NCBI GenBank assembly: GCA_020064725.1
Contig: JAGTWJ010000013.1
Coordinates: 806,001-870,000 of the forward strand
Origin: Drechslerella dactyloides
Lineage: Eukaryota; Ascomycota; Orbiliomycetes; Orbiliales; Orbiliaceae
DNA length: 64,000 nt
Direction: 5' to 3'
The notes below the pieces were generated by a model. That model did no database searches, had not been told where the DNA came from, and worked only from the letters and a program-made list of their open reading frames with translations. Below, one piece after another: positions 12,492-22,574 of this stretch (position 1 is the stretch's first letter; every line of letters starts with the position of its first letter). The translations under genes were made by a program, and so were the position numbers.

Positions 12492-15468
12492 ATGAAAGGA
12501 CTTTTCGGAGGCGGCTCGAGTAAATCGAGCCCTAAAGCACCTACACCTTCAGCGAATTCTGGGTCCGTTTCTAAAAACCGGAGCGGAGCATATCGGGCCA
12601 CTAACCTGAGCAATGACATGACAAAGGAGGCCTTTGAGAAGTTGTTGCAAGCACATATCACTGACGAAGAACAGAAGAATGGTATCGAAATCCAGAAGCT
12701 TGACCTCGCGCCAGATCCCGTCAGGAGAGACAAGCAAATGGCAATCTTTCAGTTCCACAAGCCGCCAGAGCGATTCAGCCCTGGTAAGGCTAGTTCGGAA
12801 GGAAAGTTTTACATAGACCCACCATCAGGTAGCAAACACAAAAGCAAGATCAAGATAGACTCGGACTTCTGGGGACTCACCCAGCTTTATCGCCCAGAGA
12901 AGCAGGTTGCAATTGAGTGAGTTCAATCGCTACCAAACCGACATCGCGGAGCTAGCATCGTAAACTCCATAAAATGTAAGCATCTACTTGCTGACAAGTG
13001 TTATTCAGTGTCGTCGCTCTTACAGGTCTTAATGCACACGCTTTTGGGTCATGGACTGGAGGTCTAGAAGGCAATGAGAGAGTCATGTGGCTTCGAGATT
13101 TTATTCCAGAGGAGTCAGATGTGGGACCTTACTGCCGTGTAATGACATATGGCTATAATGCAACTACAAAGGCCCGCGCTGTGCATGAGACAATAGACTT
13201 TTGCAGAGGGCTGCTAAGGGAGCTTAACAAAGCTAGGAGCACAGAGGAGGTACGTTATGATGGTACTTCGGTCACTGCGCTGAATTGCATTATATCTTAG
13301 TCGTGTTTGATCAGCTTTGCTGAGACAGAGACTGCTGGAACTCTGATAGGAAAGAGAAAGACCCTTGTTACTCATAGGCCACAGCTACGGGGGTCTGGTC
13401 ATAGCGCAGGTAAGACCTGAAACACCCGCAAGCTGCTAAGTACTGATAGATAAACCACGTTTTGGTCAGGCCTACAATCGAGCATACTGGGAACGAGAGG
13501 AGTTCGGCTCGATATATCATTCAATTGTGGGAATTTGCTTTTTTGGGGTTCCTTGGAGGGGGATCAATCTCAAAGACGTGGAGATTCAGCTTGAGTCTGA
13601 ACCTGATCAATTCGACCACGGCCGCCATCTTTTGAGGAACATCAACTACGAGGGTGGAGCCATCAATGATACCTCACTCAACCTCCGTGAAATCATTCGT
13701 CGAACGAACACTCGCCTTATAACTTTCTATGAAACGCTGAAAACGAAAAGCGTTGTCAAGGTAGGAATCTCATTCTAGAATAATATTCTATAGTCAGGCA
13801 GAAAGATTCACACAGTGTTTTGAAATTTGAGTACGAACTACTGACAGCATTTATATCACAATTTTAGGGAGAGGATGGCTTATGGAGTCGTAGTGGACCA
13901 GAAATCATAGTCGTGCCGAGAGATTCCGCTGTTTTAGATGCCCACGGCGAACAACAACAGGATGCCGATGGTGACCATTCTTCTCTTGTCAAGTTCACAG
14001 GTCAGGACAATCGCGCATATACAACTATTATAGACCTCCTGGATCAACTGATCGAAGATGGCGAAGATGAGGTCAGCAGAAGAATAGGTAACACTCCGCG
14101 GGCGGCCCAGGATCCTATATAGCGATGCACTTCCTTGTATATTCAGAGACATGCTAACCCGGGATTGCAGGTGCCTCGGCCGAGGCACAGAAAAAGGAAC
14201 CCGGGACCCTAGAGTCCGTCAAATCCGTACTCAGAGGTTTGCGGGCGTTGAGCCCGGCAAAAGCGAAATACAAAAGCAGCCAGCTACTTCGCATCGCCGT
14301 AGATGCAGAACTGCTCTTAGTCGTAAACCAGCTGCTCGACGGGACCGCCGATACCTCGGAAGCCAAACTTGACAAGAACCACGTAAAAGCCGACCCTAAC
14401 TTTCAGGCCCGCGCAGATAAAAATGAGAAATATCATGAGAAATTTCGTTGGTAGGGCTTAGCCATACATCATTACACCATGAAGCATCTGTGGTGCACGC
14501 CCCATACTTTTACTAATGCGGTATATGAATGTTGCTACAGGATCTTCGACACGTCGACGGGCTCCAGAAGACATGCCTCTGCATCTGATTCACTATCGCA
14601 AAACGAAAAGAACGAAATATATCTTGCCAAGATGCTCGAAAGTGACGCAACCCCTCTTTCGCTCGCCATAAACCGCCGAAACAGATCGATAGTAAAGCTG
14701 TTGCTCGAACATGGCGCCGACCCACGAGTCCCATGCTCAGCATTTGGCAACGGCTCCACTCCAGTACACCAGGCATGCCGACTAGGTGATTATGATATTC
14801 TTCAGCTGCTCCTCAACGCGCCGGCGTCCAGTCCACGTGCAATATCGAATGTCAAGACCGGCACCTTTAACGCGACTCCGTTGCACGAGGCAGTATCAAC
14901 CAGCCACAAAATCTGTAAAATGTTACAGGAGGCTGGCGCTGATGTGAACGCAAAGCAAACGCCTAACGGCAAAACAGCACTGCATATCGCGGCGGAGAGA
15001 GGCGACTACATTCTGATAGTGAAGTTACGCGATAGCCGCGCCAATATCAGAGCGGTGGATTGCCAGGGATCCACGGCGCTGCACTATGCGGCAAAAGAAG
15101 GTTGCTTAGGTGCTGTGAAGGCCCTACTGAGCCAGGATAGAGACCTCATCATGAATCTCCAAAATGCAGATGGTAATACCGCACTCCACTTGGCTGCCCG
15201 CAAAGGACATGATAGCGTCGTGCAGGAGCTGGTTCAATTGGGTGCACAGAAGAATATTCAAAACAGGTTAAAGGAGACGGCACTTACGCTGGCGATAGAA
15301 AGAGGACGTGATCGAGTCGTTCAGATTCTTCAGATTCCGATGGGTGAAGCGTCGGCACCTAGCAACTCACGAGTAGCTGGGAGCGGGAGCAGGCCCTTCA
15401 CAGCTCCGCTGCAGGATGAGGATGCTTACGACGAGGATAGTGGTGACGAAGATAGTGATGGTGAATAA
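12492..15468 (+). CDS. Alpha/beta-hydrolase (SERAC1/DUF676-like lipase) fused to ankyrin repeats (814 aa)
   Basis: Seven exons: 12492-12916, 13009-13249, 13350-13409, 13470-13760, 13868-14087, 14171-14450 and 14541-15468; all introns are GT-AG and phases agree. Start is the first ATG after an in-frame GTG. The N-terminus is Gly/Ser/Lys-rich. From about residue 140 there is an alpha/beta-hydrolase: VALTGLNAHAFGSW (oxyanion strand), then MWLRDFIPEE and the nucleophile elbow GHSYGG with Ser234 in its own 60-nt exon, then FFGVPWRG. These are hallmarks of the SERAC1/DUF676-type esterases used as effector domains in fungal NLR-like proteins. Residues about 540-770 hold seven ankyrin repeats (ATPLHEA, KTALHIAAERGD, STALHYAAKEG, NTALHLAARKGH). 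The tail is acidic. No P-loop NACHT or NB-ARC lies between, so it is a hydrolase-ankyrin two-part protein. Likely role is immune or allorecognition signalling by family analogy only. Confidence 0.87.
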
Positions 15469-15696
15469 TTTTTTCCTACAAATTTGAATCAGAAGACGAT
15501 CGAGTAGATATACTTGGCCGATGAAGCTGGGCTTATCGGCGGCATCATCACCATTAACTTCATCGCGGCCGTCATCGTCATGTATTTTGTTGTAGAGAAT
15601 ATTAAATCATTAAATGGTAATAAAGGAATGGATATTTGTAATACATAACCCGCAAAAGTTACTAAGCGCCTCACAGAGCCAGAAAAAAATAGCCAA

Positions 15697-16924
15697 CTAC
15701 CTCGGCAGCATTTTGTGGTTCTGCTTCCCCCATTTCAACTTGCTACAATCCAGCTGATCGAACTCCTGCGCATTCGCTCCCTTCGCATAAACCCATTCCC
15801 TCGCCCGGCGAGCCATCGCCTCGCTCCTCTGCGCCTTCTTCTCAGCCAAGACGAGTGCTCGCCGCTGCTGTATTGAAATTCCCTGTATGCTCATCTCGTC
15901 ACGACGCGCCAATTGTCGGCTGGACGGCAGCTGCGTTCCCTGCGGTGGCGGTGGCGGTAGCTGTGGCCCAACGGCTAGTAGCGCCGCCGATTGTGCATCT
16001 TCGGAGCCCGGGGTTAGAGCTCCTGCCGTTGGCTCCGTGGGGCCTTGTCTCCTGGACGCCTTTTTAGTCCCCGGAGCGTGTCTCGAACCGATCACCTTGC
16101 CGGACGCGAAGCGGATCTCAGTCTCCGATAAGTTGATCGCATGTTCCTGCTCCAATACAGGTTCGTTGTCCTCATTGACTGATCTCTGCTTGTCCCAGAA
16201 TTCAAGCAGTTCAGGTTCTCTATCGAAATTCAAGGTGCAATGTGACTTGTCCCTCATATGGCTCTGTATGCTCGCCGTCGAGGGCTTCATGGCGCCGCAG
16301 TAGAGACATTCGTGCCAGATCCGGACCTCCGTGGCCAGATACCCCACGAAGCTCTGCATGTCTGCCACCATCTCCGGGTCTGGGATTTGCATACCGTGCG
16401 CTGCACGCATATGCTCGAGGTTCGCCGCGAAGCCAGCATCGTCGATTGGGAAGTCCTGATTGCAAAACAGACATTGGAAGGGCGATACGCTTTCTTCGCT
16501 TTCTTCGCTTTCATTGTCTGAGAACTGCTCATCACCGCTAGGACTTCTGCTTCTGCTTTTGTTTCTATTGCTGCTGGTTGTCTCCTTCGCAGACCTTCTG
16601 GTGCTGCTGGGTACCTCATCGGTGTCGATCTTGTTCTCGGCCTGTTCGTCGAATTCGGCGAGAGAGATTGGAGGTAACGATGCAATCCGCCGCTTGACGT
16701 TGCATACGCTGTTCTACTGTCAACTTTCAAGAACCGGACATAGTGGTGTCTATTGTTACTTACTGCCATGGCTGCTTCATGTGTGTGCGCTGCTCCTGGC
16801 CATTCTGGAAGGAGATATTACACGAATTGCACAAATAGCTCGTTGACGTCGTAAGGTTTAGAGAAGGAGCCTGCTCAGCAGGGCTACCGGTATTCGCGCC
16901 CGTGTTGGGCGTATTGCTTAGCAT
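15697..16924 (-). CDS. REI1: Cytoplasmic 60S subunit biogenesis factor Rei1 (390 aa)
   Basis: Two exons, 16924-16764 and 16708-15697, joined over a 55-bp GTAAGT...AACAG intron that splits the last His codon of the first finger. Rei1 acts late in cytoplasmic maturation of the large ribosomal subunit, probing the exit tunnel and releasing Arx1. Three C2H2-type fingers are visible: LCNSC...HMKQPWH (about 32-54), FQCLFC...HMRAAH (about 130-158) and WHECLYC...HMRDKSHC (185-211), the last with the KSHC signature of the Rei1/ZNF622 family. An acidic Ser/Glu-rich linker sits between fingers 1 and 2, and the basic C-terminus fits insertion in the tunnel. Length is within the fungal range. It ends 228 bp from the convergent hydrolase-ankyrin gene. 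Confidence 0.9.
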
Positions 16925-17971
16925 TGTTCGGCGATGAGGAAGGAAGATGAAGCTCGATTGAGGTGAGGTTCAGATAGATCGTAAAGTTAGTCTGGTGTTA
17001 CAATGCTTTGTGTTGTTATAATTCTAACGTTCGTGATGTCGGTGCCGGGCCAAAGATTTACGGAGACTGGACAGCGTATTGATTTCTGGTCTTATATACT
17101 CGATGCATGGGCCGTCTCCGTACCGAATCGAGCCATGGTCCGTCGGCAGAGCTACATGGGATGTCAGGCCGTCTGCTTCGGGTCTATCAGAATGATTCAT
17201 CTGGAATCGAACGCACAAACCGCCGCATCGGGAAAGGTGCTCCTTCCCGCCACTGAGAGCATGCAGGACGATAACCGCCGCAACATTCAACGCTCTGGCG
17301 ACGGGTGAGTTCTCAAGAGACTTTACTTGTGACACTAGTGCCGATAGCTGGCCGACGTGCCTGGGTTAATACATCCCGTCAAGAAGCCCAGCCGAATGCA
17401 GATATGGAAGTGTTCGAATTCACGTTGCCTACTTCGACTGCATTGCATTCCGAGCATGCCAGGAAACAAAGAGTCATTCCGGTAGCAATTTCAATCAAAA
17501 TGATTATATCAATCGCCAACTTATATTATCCTGTACTACGCGGTCAATTGCAGTGTTGCAACCTAAAAGATTCTTTAACACTGAATGCACGGGGGTTACC
17601 GTGAAACCTGAATTTCTCCACCCAGCTTCGAAAATGAAGAATCTGGCAGCTGGCTTGATCCAGCTCAGAGCACTCTGCGTCCAAGTTCGGTGGACATGTA
17701 AATGAAGAACCGTACAGTCTGTGTAACCATCTGAAAAGGGCTTCCGATCGGCTTGGCAGTCCATGACTAAAGAGTTGGAACCGGAACCTCTCACTAACGC
17801 TTTGTATAATAATGAGTTAGACTCATGAAGTCGTGCGTCGCGGGTGCCCAGAAGAGCGCTACTAGATACCTGAAAGAGGGTGCAAATAATCTGGTACACT
17901 CGTATACAGGTTGTAACTCTCATGATCTCATAATAATTTAACAAAGATATATACACACGACACACATCTAC
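16925..17971. other. Intergenic region upstream of REI1
   Basis: This is the promoter and 5' leader of REI1 on the right strand plus the 3' flank of the next gene. Two frames near 100-150 codons on the minus strand (17,024-17,335 and 17,504-17,965) lack any domain, and their composition is that of spacer DNA. Nothing else seen. Confidence 0.5.
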
Positions 17972-20138
17972 TCAATCCCGCCATTGCGAGAACGACCGCT
18001 CCTCCCTCCACTTCTTCTCCACCAACTCCTGCACATCCTGCCCCCACACCACGCCCGGCGCCTCCCCGCCTATCAACACCCGTTTCTCATGCACCTTGAC
18101 CTCCTCCCTCGTCATGACCACCAGGTCCGTCAGCTTCATGAATATCGCACCATCAACACCTACGCCAAGCTTCTCCATCCGCTTCTTCGCCCTCTGCTCC
18201 TTCTCCTTCTCGCTGACTTTAGCGCCGTTCGCCAATGCATCCGCACCGCTGCTCCCGTCTTCGTACCGGCTGCCGAGCAGGGGGTACCATCGTACCAACT
18301 GCAGTCTGTTCGTCAACCCGCTGACGACGCTTCGGCTGGCGAATACCTCCTCCATAACGTACCCCGCGTCCGCTTCGCTAACGGGTACCTTGAGCCCCGG
18401 TACGTTATTCCGGATCCTGCTTTCCACTGCGAGAAGCAAGTTGATCACTTGTCCGTAGAATTGCGGCCGGAAGCGCGTGTTGCCGGGTAGGTAGTCGAGC
18501 GGGTATGCGGCCAGCTTGCAGAGGACGTGGTTGGCGGCAGCGAGGCCAAAGGTCGCGGGCATGGTGCCGAGGACGGGGAGGATGCGGACGCGGAAGTTCT
18601 CGAGCACGCCGAGTTCGCGGACGTCGCCCTTTTCGTGCTCGTTGTCCGGGACGGGGAGGAGCTGCGCTTTGCCCGGGCCGGGCTTTTCGGTCGAGTAGAC
18701 GACTGGGATGCCGGTTGCGATGCCGCGTTGGCGGAGCATGCGGCGGGTGGCTTTCGATAGTGGGTCTTCTGTTGTCTCGGAGATGTCGCCGACGCAGATG
18801 CGGGTCGGGTCGGACTTGCAGCCCTGTGGAACACAATATATGTGAGTATTAAGTAAAGTCATGTAGTTGGCCGGCTGATGGAAGGCTATACGTACGGCGC
18901 CCATGGAGCTGATGACCGGAATGTCCCGGTTGTGGCAGTAGGCTAGTAAATCGACCTTCGTGTCGATATTGTCGATTGCATCGATAACCCAATCCGGCTC
19001 GCCGTCCAGCAGCCGCGCCGCGTCCTTCTCCGTCCACATCTCCACATACGTCTCAATCTCCACCCACGGCGCCACAGCCTCCAGCCGCTTCTTCATCGCC
19101 AGCACCTTCGGCGTGCCCACGTCCTCCAGCGTAGCGACAGCATGACGGTTCAACGACGATAGCGTCACCTGGTCAAAGTCGATGAGTCGCACGCGGCCGA
19201 TCCCGCTGCGCACCAGCATCGTCGTGCACCAGCTGCCCACGCCGCCGAGACCGACGATTACGACGAACGAGGAGCGCACAATACGGAGACCTGCCGACCC
19301 GAGAAACGATTGTGTACGGGACAGCTGCTCGAGGATGAGTGCTTCTGGTATCGGCTTTTTCTGGGCGGCGAGCGTCTGCGCTTTCTGGGCGAGGGCGACG
19401 GACTCGGCGTCGGTTATCTGTCGGGGCTGTACGGCGGCGGCGGAGGAGTATTCGGGAGGGCCGTCTCGTGTTCCTGGTAGGGAATTAATTGAATGTGCGA
19501 GCCAGTGCGATAGCTTAGCTGACAGATGGGAAAGTTAGCTTCCAATCGTAGATGGACATGGTGTGGATGGTAGACTACGAAGGTACACATACATCGACAC
19601 TGCGTTCCATAGGGTCTCCATCTTCGGGGTCATCGGGATTCGAGATCGAGTCCTTGAGCAGCTGTGTCCGGACCTTCCGCTTGCTGCTCTGGTAGCCTAA
19701 TATCGTCCCACCGACGACGATACCAGACACCAGCGCCGTCGCGGCGAGTTGCGCACGGTGGGACTGCGCGAGGTTCGAGAGCGAGGCGGTAACGGCGTCC
19801 ATCGAGTATGCCTCGCCGGACTCGTTGTCGGAAGACGACGATGGAGAATCAACCTTTGACTTTGACTTTTTCTTCTTATGCTTCTTCTTCGATTTCGACC
19901 TCGAGGCGTCGCTGTCCCCGTTTGTTTCCTTGGAGGACGAGGACTTGTGCTTCGACTTGTGGTGCTTGTGGTGTTTCGAAGGTGTAGCTAGAGCGCCCTC
20001 GGCATCGACCGCTCGATCCCGGTCCTTGGTCTTCGGCTTTGGTGACTTGTGAGGCGCGACGGAGGTGGTGGTGTAGGTTGTGTTCGGGGAGAAGAGAAGG
20101 TTGTAGAGGTCGGCGCCGTCGGTGTCGTGTTTCGGCAT
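17972..20138 (-). CDS. TCD1: tRNA threonylcarbamoyladenosine dehydratase (TcdA/Tcd1-Tcd2 family, about 671 aa)
   Basis: This E1-like, ATP-dependent enzyme dehydrates t6A37 of tRNAs to the cyclic ct6A; the fungal proteins sit on the mitochondrial outer membrane. Exons: 20138-19593, 19513-18896 and 18823-17972. A membrane segment (ATALVSGIVVGGTILGY) is followed by a basic KRKVRTQLL stretch, as in Tcd1/2. The ThiF/MoeB core shows VVIVGLGGVGSW, LIDFDQVTLSSLNRHA and the later SMGAGCKSDPTRI. The first intron is uncertain: GTATGT at 19592 needs the AAG acceptor at 19514 to keep phase, whereas the better CAG site (exon from 19518) needs an atypical donor. The second intron (72 bp) is a multiple of three without a stop. 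Unusual is a Lys/His/Ser-rich extension of about 110 residues before the membrane segment; a start at 19802 (MDAVTAS) would give a standard-length protein. Confidence 0.85.
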
Positions 20139-21403
20139 CAAAGCGGCTCTTGAGCTCTTTGTGGGGGAAAATTTGTTGCGACGGATTACGTTGTAACAGG
20201 CTGGCGGTATCGATAGTTCACAGTCGATGATAGCAAACACGAAATACAACGGAGACAGGCCTACGACCTCGCATTTATATAGTCGCCTGTGCATACGCAC
20301 TTCATCTCGATTGTTCTACACGGACAGTCCGTCGAGTGGAGCTATCAAATGCGGATACGTACATACGGTGTACATACATACGTCGGCGCCCAGCCAGCCC
20401 TACTCGGACCAGCTGGCTTGCCACCGCATGTGTGTTTGATGCATCTCGCCCGCCTCGCCGCATTCGCACTCATGTTCCAATCCGGATCCTTGTATCACCG
20501 GCGCAAGTCAAGTAGTGAAAGCGCAGCCACCGCACTTGTATTTCTGATATCATACAGTTTCACGGCCTCCTTTCCCTTTTTTAGAAGCAACAGCAGCAGG
20601 TAAGGAAGGCACGTGTGCAAAGAAGAAACCCGAAAAGACAAGAACAAAGGGAAAACGGGATGCGATGACAGCACAAGAAGTAGACGTACACAGGGAAATT
20701 AAAAAAGAAAAAGAAGACGCAAAAGCTTGTAAAACCGATGAACGCCTAGAGAATAAAATTCCGAAAAGGAACGAATCAAAATCGAGGGTGGTGATGGGTG
20801 TGGGTGGTGAGAGAAAGAATAGTGAAATTGGGCGAGGGCTGTCCAATGAACTCGCTCCACGTCCAATCAGATGAGCTGGAGCAGAGGGTGTAAGACGGTC
20901 GAGGGGGTATATACGAGAACTAGGCACTATGTACGAAATAACAATAATGATGATCAAAGGAAATGAAGTATACCCCGCCCGGAGAAAGGAGAATGGAAGA
21001 GAATATGGGAGAAGGGGATCGAAGGGAAGGATGGGACCGCGCTCAAGGCGGCAATCGCACATTACAATGCTGCTATGCTTTTATGTTCGTAATCGTGGGG
21101 CGAAAGATCCAGCACAGCTTGCAAACCAAACCGAATCGTGGATCCCCCATATCCAAATCAAAGCGACCAAGTAAATCGGTAGAAAAAAAGGGTGTGGTAG
21201 GAGATCGCGAACCAGACCAGAGATTATGCGACCGGTAAACCGTGGATTCGGGCCTTCATAGCTACATCGTCGAAGTGCCCGACAGCCACTCATTGCATTT
21301 CCCCCGCCCGCATTCCCCCCTCTTTGCTGCGAAAAAATAAGTGCGAAAATTCCCTCCAGATCTAAGTTTTGTTTTTTTTGACGATTGTGCGCGCTGAGTT
21401 CTC
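20139..21403. other. Intergenic region between t6A dehydratase and SHO1
   Basis: This holds the promoter and leader of the dehydratase gene and the long 3' flank of SHO1, both on the minus strand. The right half is purine-rich on the plus strand. Overlapping short frames lack domains. No RNA gene seen. Confidence 0.5.
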
Positions 21404-22574
21404 TCACAGCAAGATCAGATAATTCGAAGGCGCGATACCCGTCTCGCCGCTGGTCTTGCGCGTCTGCCACCATCTGCCAGAGACGTCGGACACTTCGAGG
21501 ATCTCGTCCTTCTGGAAAGAGATTTCATTCGCGTCTTCCGGATTCGCGGTGTAAGCGTAGATGGCCCGGGCGCGGTACGGGTATTCTGTTGTCTCTCCGT
21601 TCTCCTCCTTCACGGCGATGCTGCCGCTGGCGCCTCCAGAGGTGCCAGGTGCAGGACCAAACTTGGGGATCTGCGAGTTCCGATCGGTGATGCTGCCACC
21701 CATGGGCAGTGGCGAGGTGGCTTCCAGGCCGCTGAGCTGAGCAGAGGTGTACATTTGCGGTACCGGGTTGCTGCTGATTGTCGTTTCGGGTCTCCGGTCG
21801 TAGATGGTCGAGGGCTGACCGGTGTAGTCGACAGGAGGCGCTCGCTGTGCGAACGAGTCGATGTAATGATGTGTAACAGCGTTGGGGGACGTGCCAAAGT
21901 AGAAGATCCAGAGGACCGAGATCATCGACATGAGGATGTGACCTGCAGCGGCGGCTTGCTCGGAGCCGCTCTTTTGATAGATGAGGGTATTCGCCGACGA
22001 GCTCGTGAGAACCAGCCCGCTCGCCAGGTATCCGACAATCTAGAACCGAAGGGACAAGCGTTAGTTTGACTTCTGGAGGTTCAGGGACCAATCGGCTGGG
22101 GGGCGACCGTGCCGAAGGGGACGTACAGCGACATTGTAGTTGTATATCGAGTTCGACGCGACAACCACTGTGACTCCGAGGATACAGAAGAGTTCGTAGA
22201 CGACGGCCCACCAGGCAAAGTTGGGGAAGCTGCCGGTAGCGTCCGATATCGCAGATGTGACGAACGCTATCACCCACGCGAGCTGTAATGTCAGATCGAT
22301 ACAAAGTCAGCAAGCCTTCATTCATTCATTCATTCACCCGTTGATTCATTCACTCGTTCATTCCGCCCTTCCGTTCGTTCGGTCATTTGCTCGACGGTCG
22401 CGCGTCGCTAGCTCCCGCGGAGGCCGTCGATCAGGGCGTGAAGACGGGGGAGGGAGGCAAGGGGCCACGTACGAAAGAGATGCCAATCGTCGTCAGGAAG
22501 AAGGGATCCCCGACGATGTTGCCAATGTCGAACTTTGACACGGACCGCGAGTACCGCGGCTTGTTGTTGTTCAT
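21404..22574 (-). CDS. SHO1: High-osmolarity signalling protein Sho1 (297 aa)
   Basis: Sho1 is the plasma-membrane osmosensor and scaffold of one branch of the HOG MAPK pathway; its SH3 domain binds the MAPKK. Three exons, 22574-22473, 22282-22127 and 22039-21404, with introns of 190 and 87 bp in phase 0. After DIGNIVGDPF come four membrane helices (about 28-46, 58-80, 87-103, 115-137), ending with LWIFYFG, then a cytosolic Pro/Ser-rich linker and a C-terminal SH3 domain (about 235-297) with the ALYDY-like RAIYAY, the RWWQTR Trp pair and SNYLILL end. Length fits the family. Start chosen at MNNNKPRYS by family length; in-frame ATGs at 22610 and 22634 would add 12-20 residues. Intron 1 contains an imperfect ATTC repeat. 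Confidence 0.93.
22317..22340 (+). repeat. Imperfect ATTC microsatellite inside SHO1 intron 1
   Basis: A run of consecutive ATTC units followed by degenerate copies (GATTCATTCACTCGTTCATTC) lies within the first intron of SHO1. It is directly visible and probably neutral, but it makes this intron length-polymorphic. Confidence 0.8.

Noticed and set aside
16287..16769. 160-codon minus-strand frame over REI1
   Set aside because: It is a shadow frame running through the REI1 intron; the spliced REI1 frame carries all three fingers.
17504..17965. 153-codon minus-strand frame downstream of the t6A dehydratase
   Set aside because: No domain, no neighbouring exon, typical of spacer.
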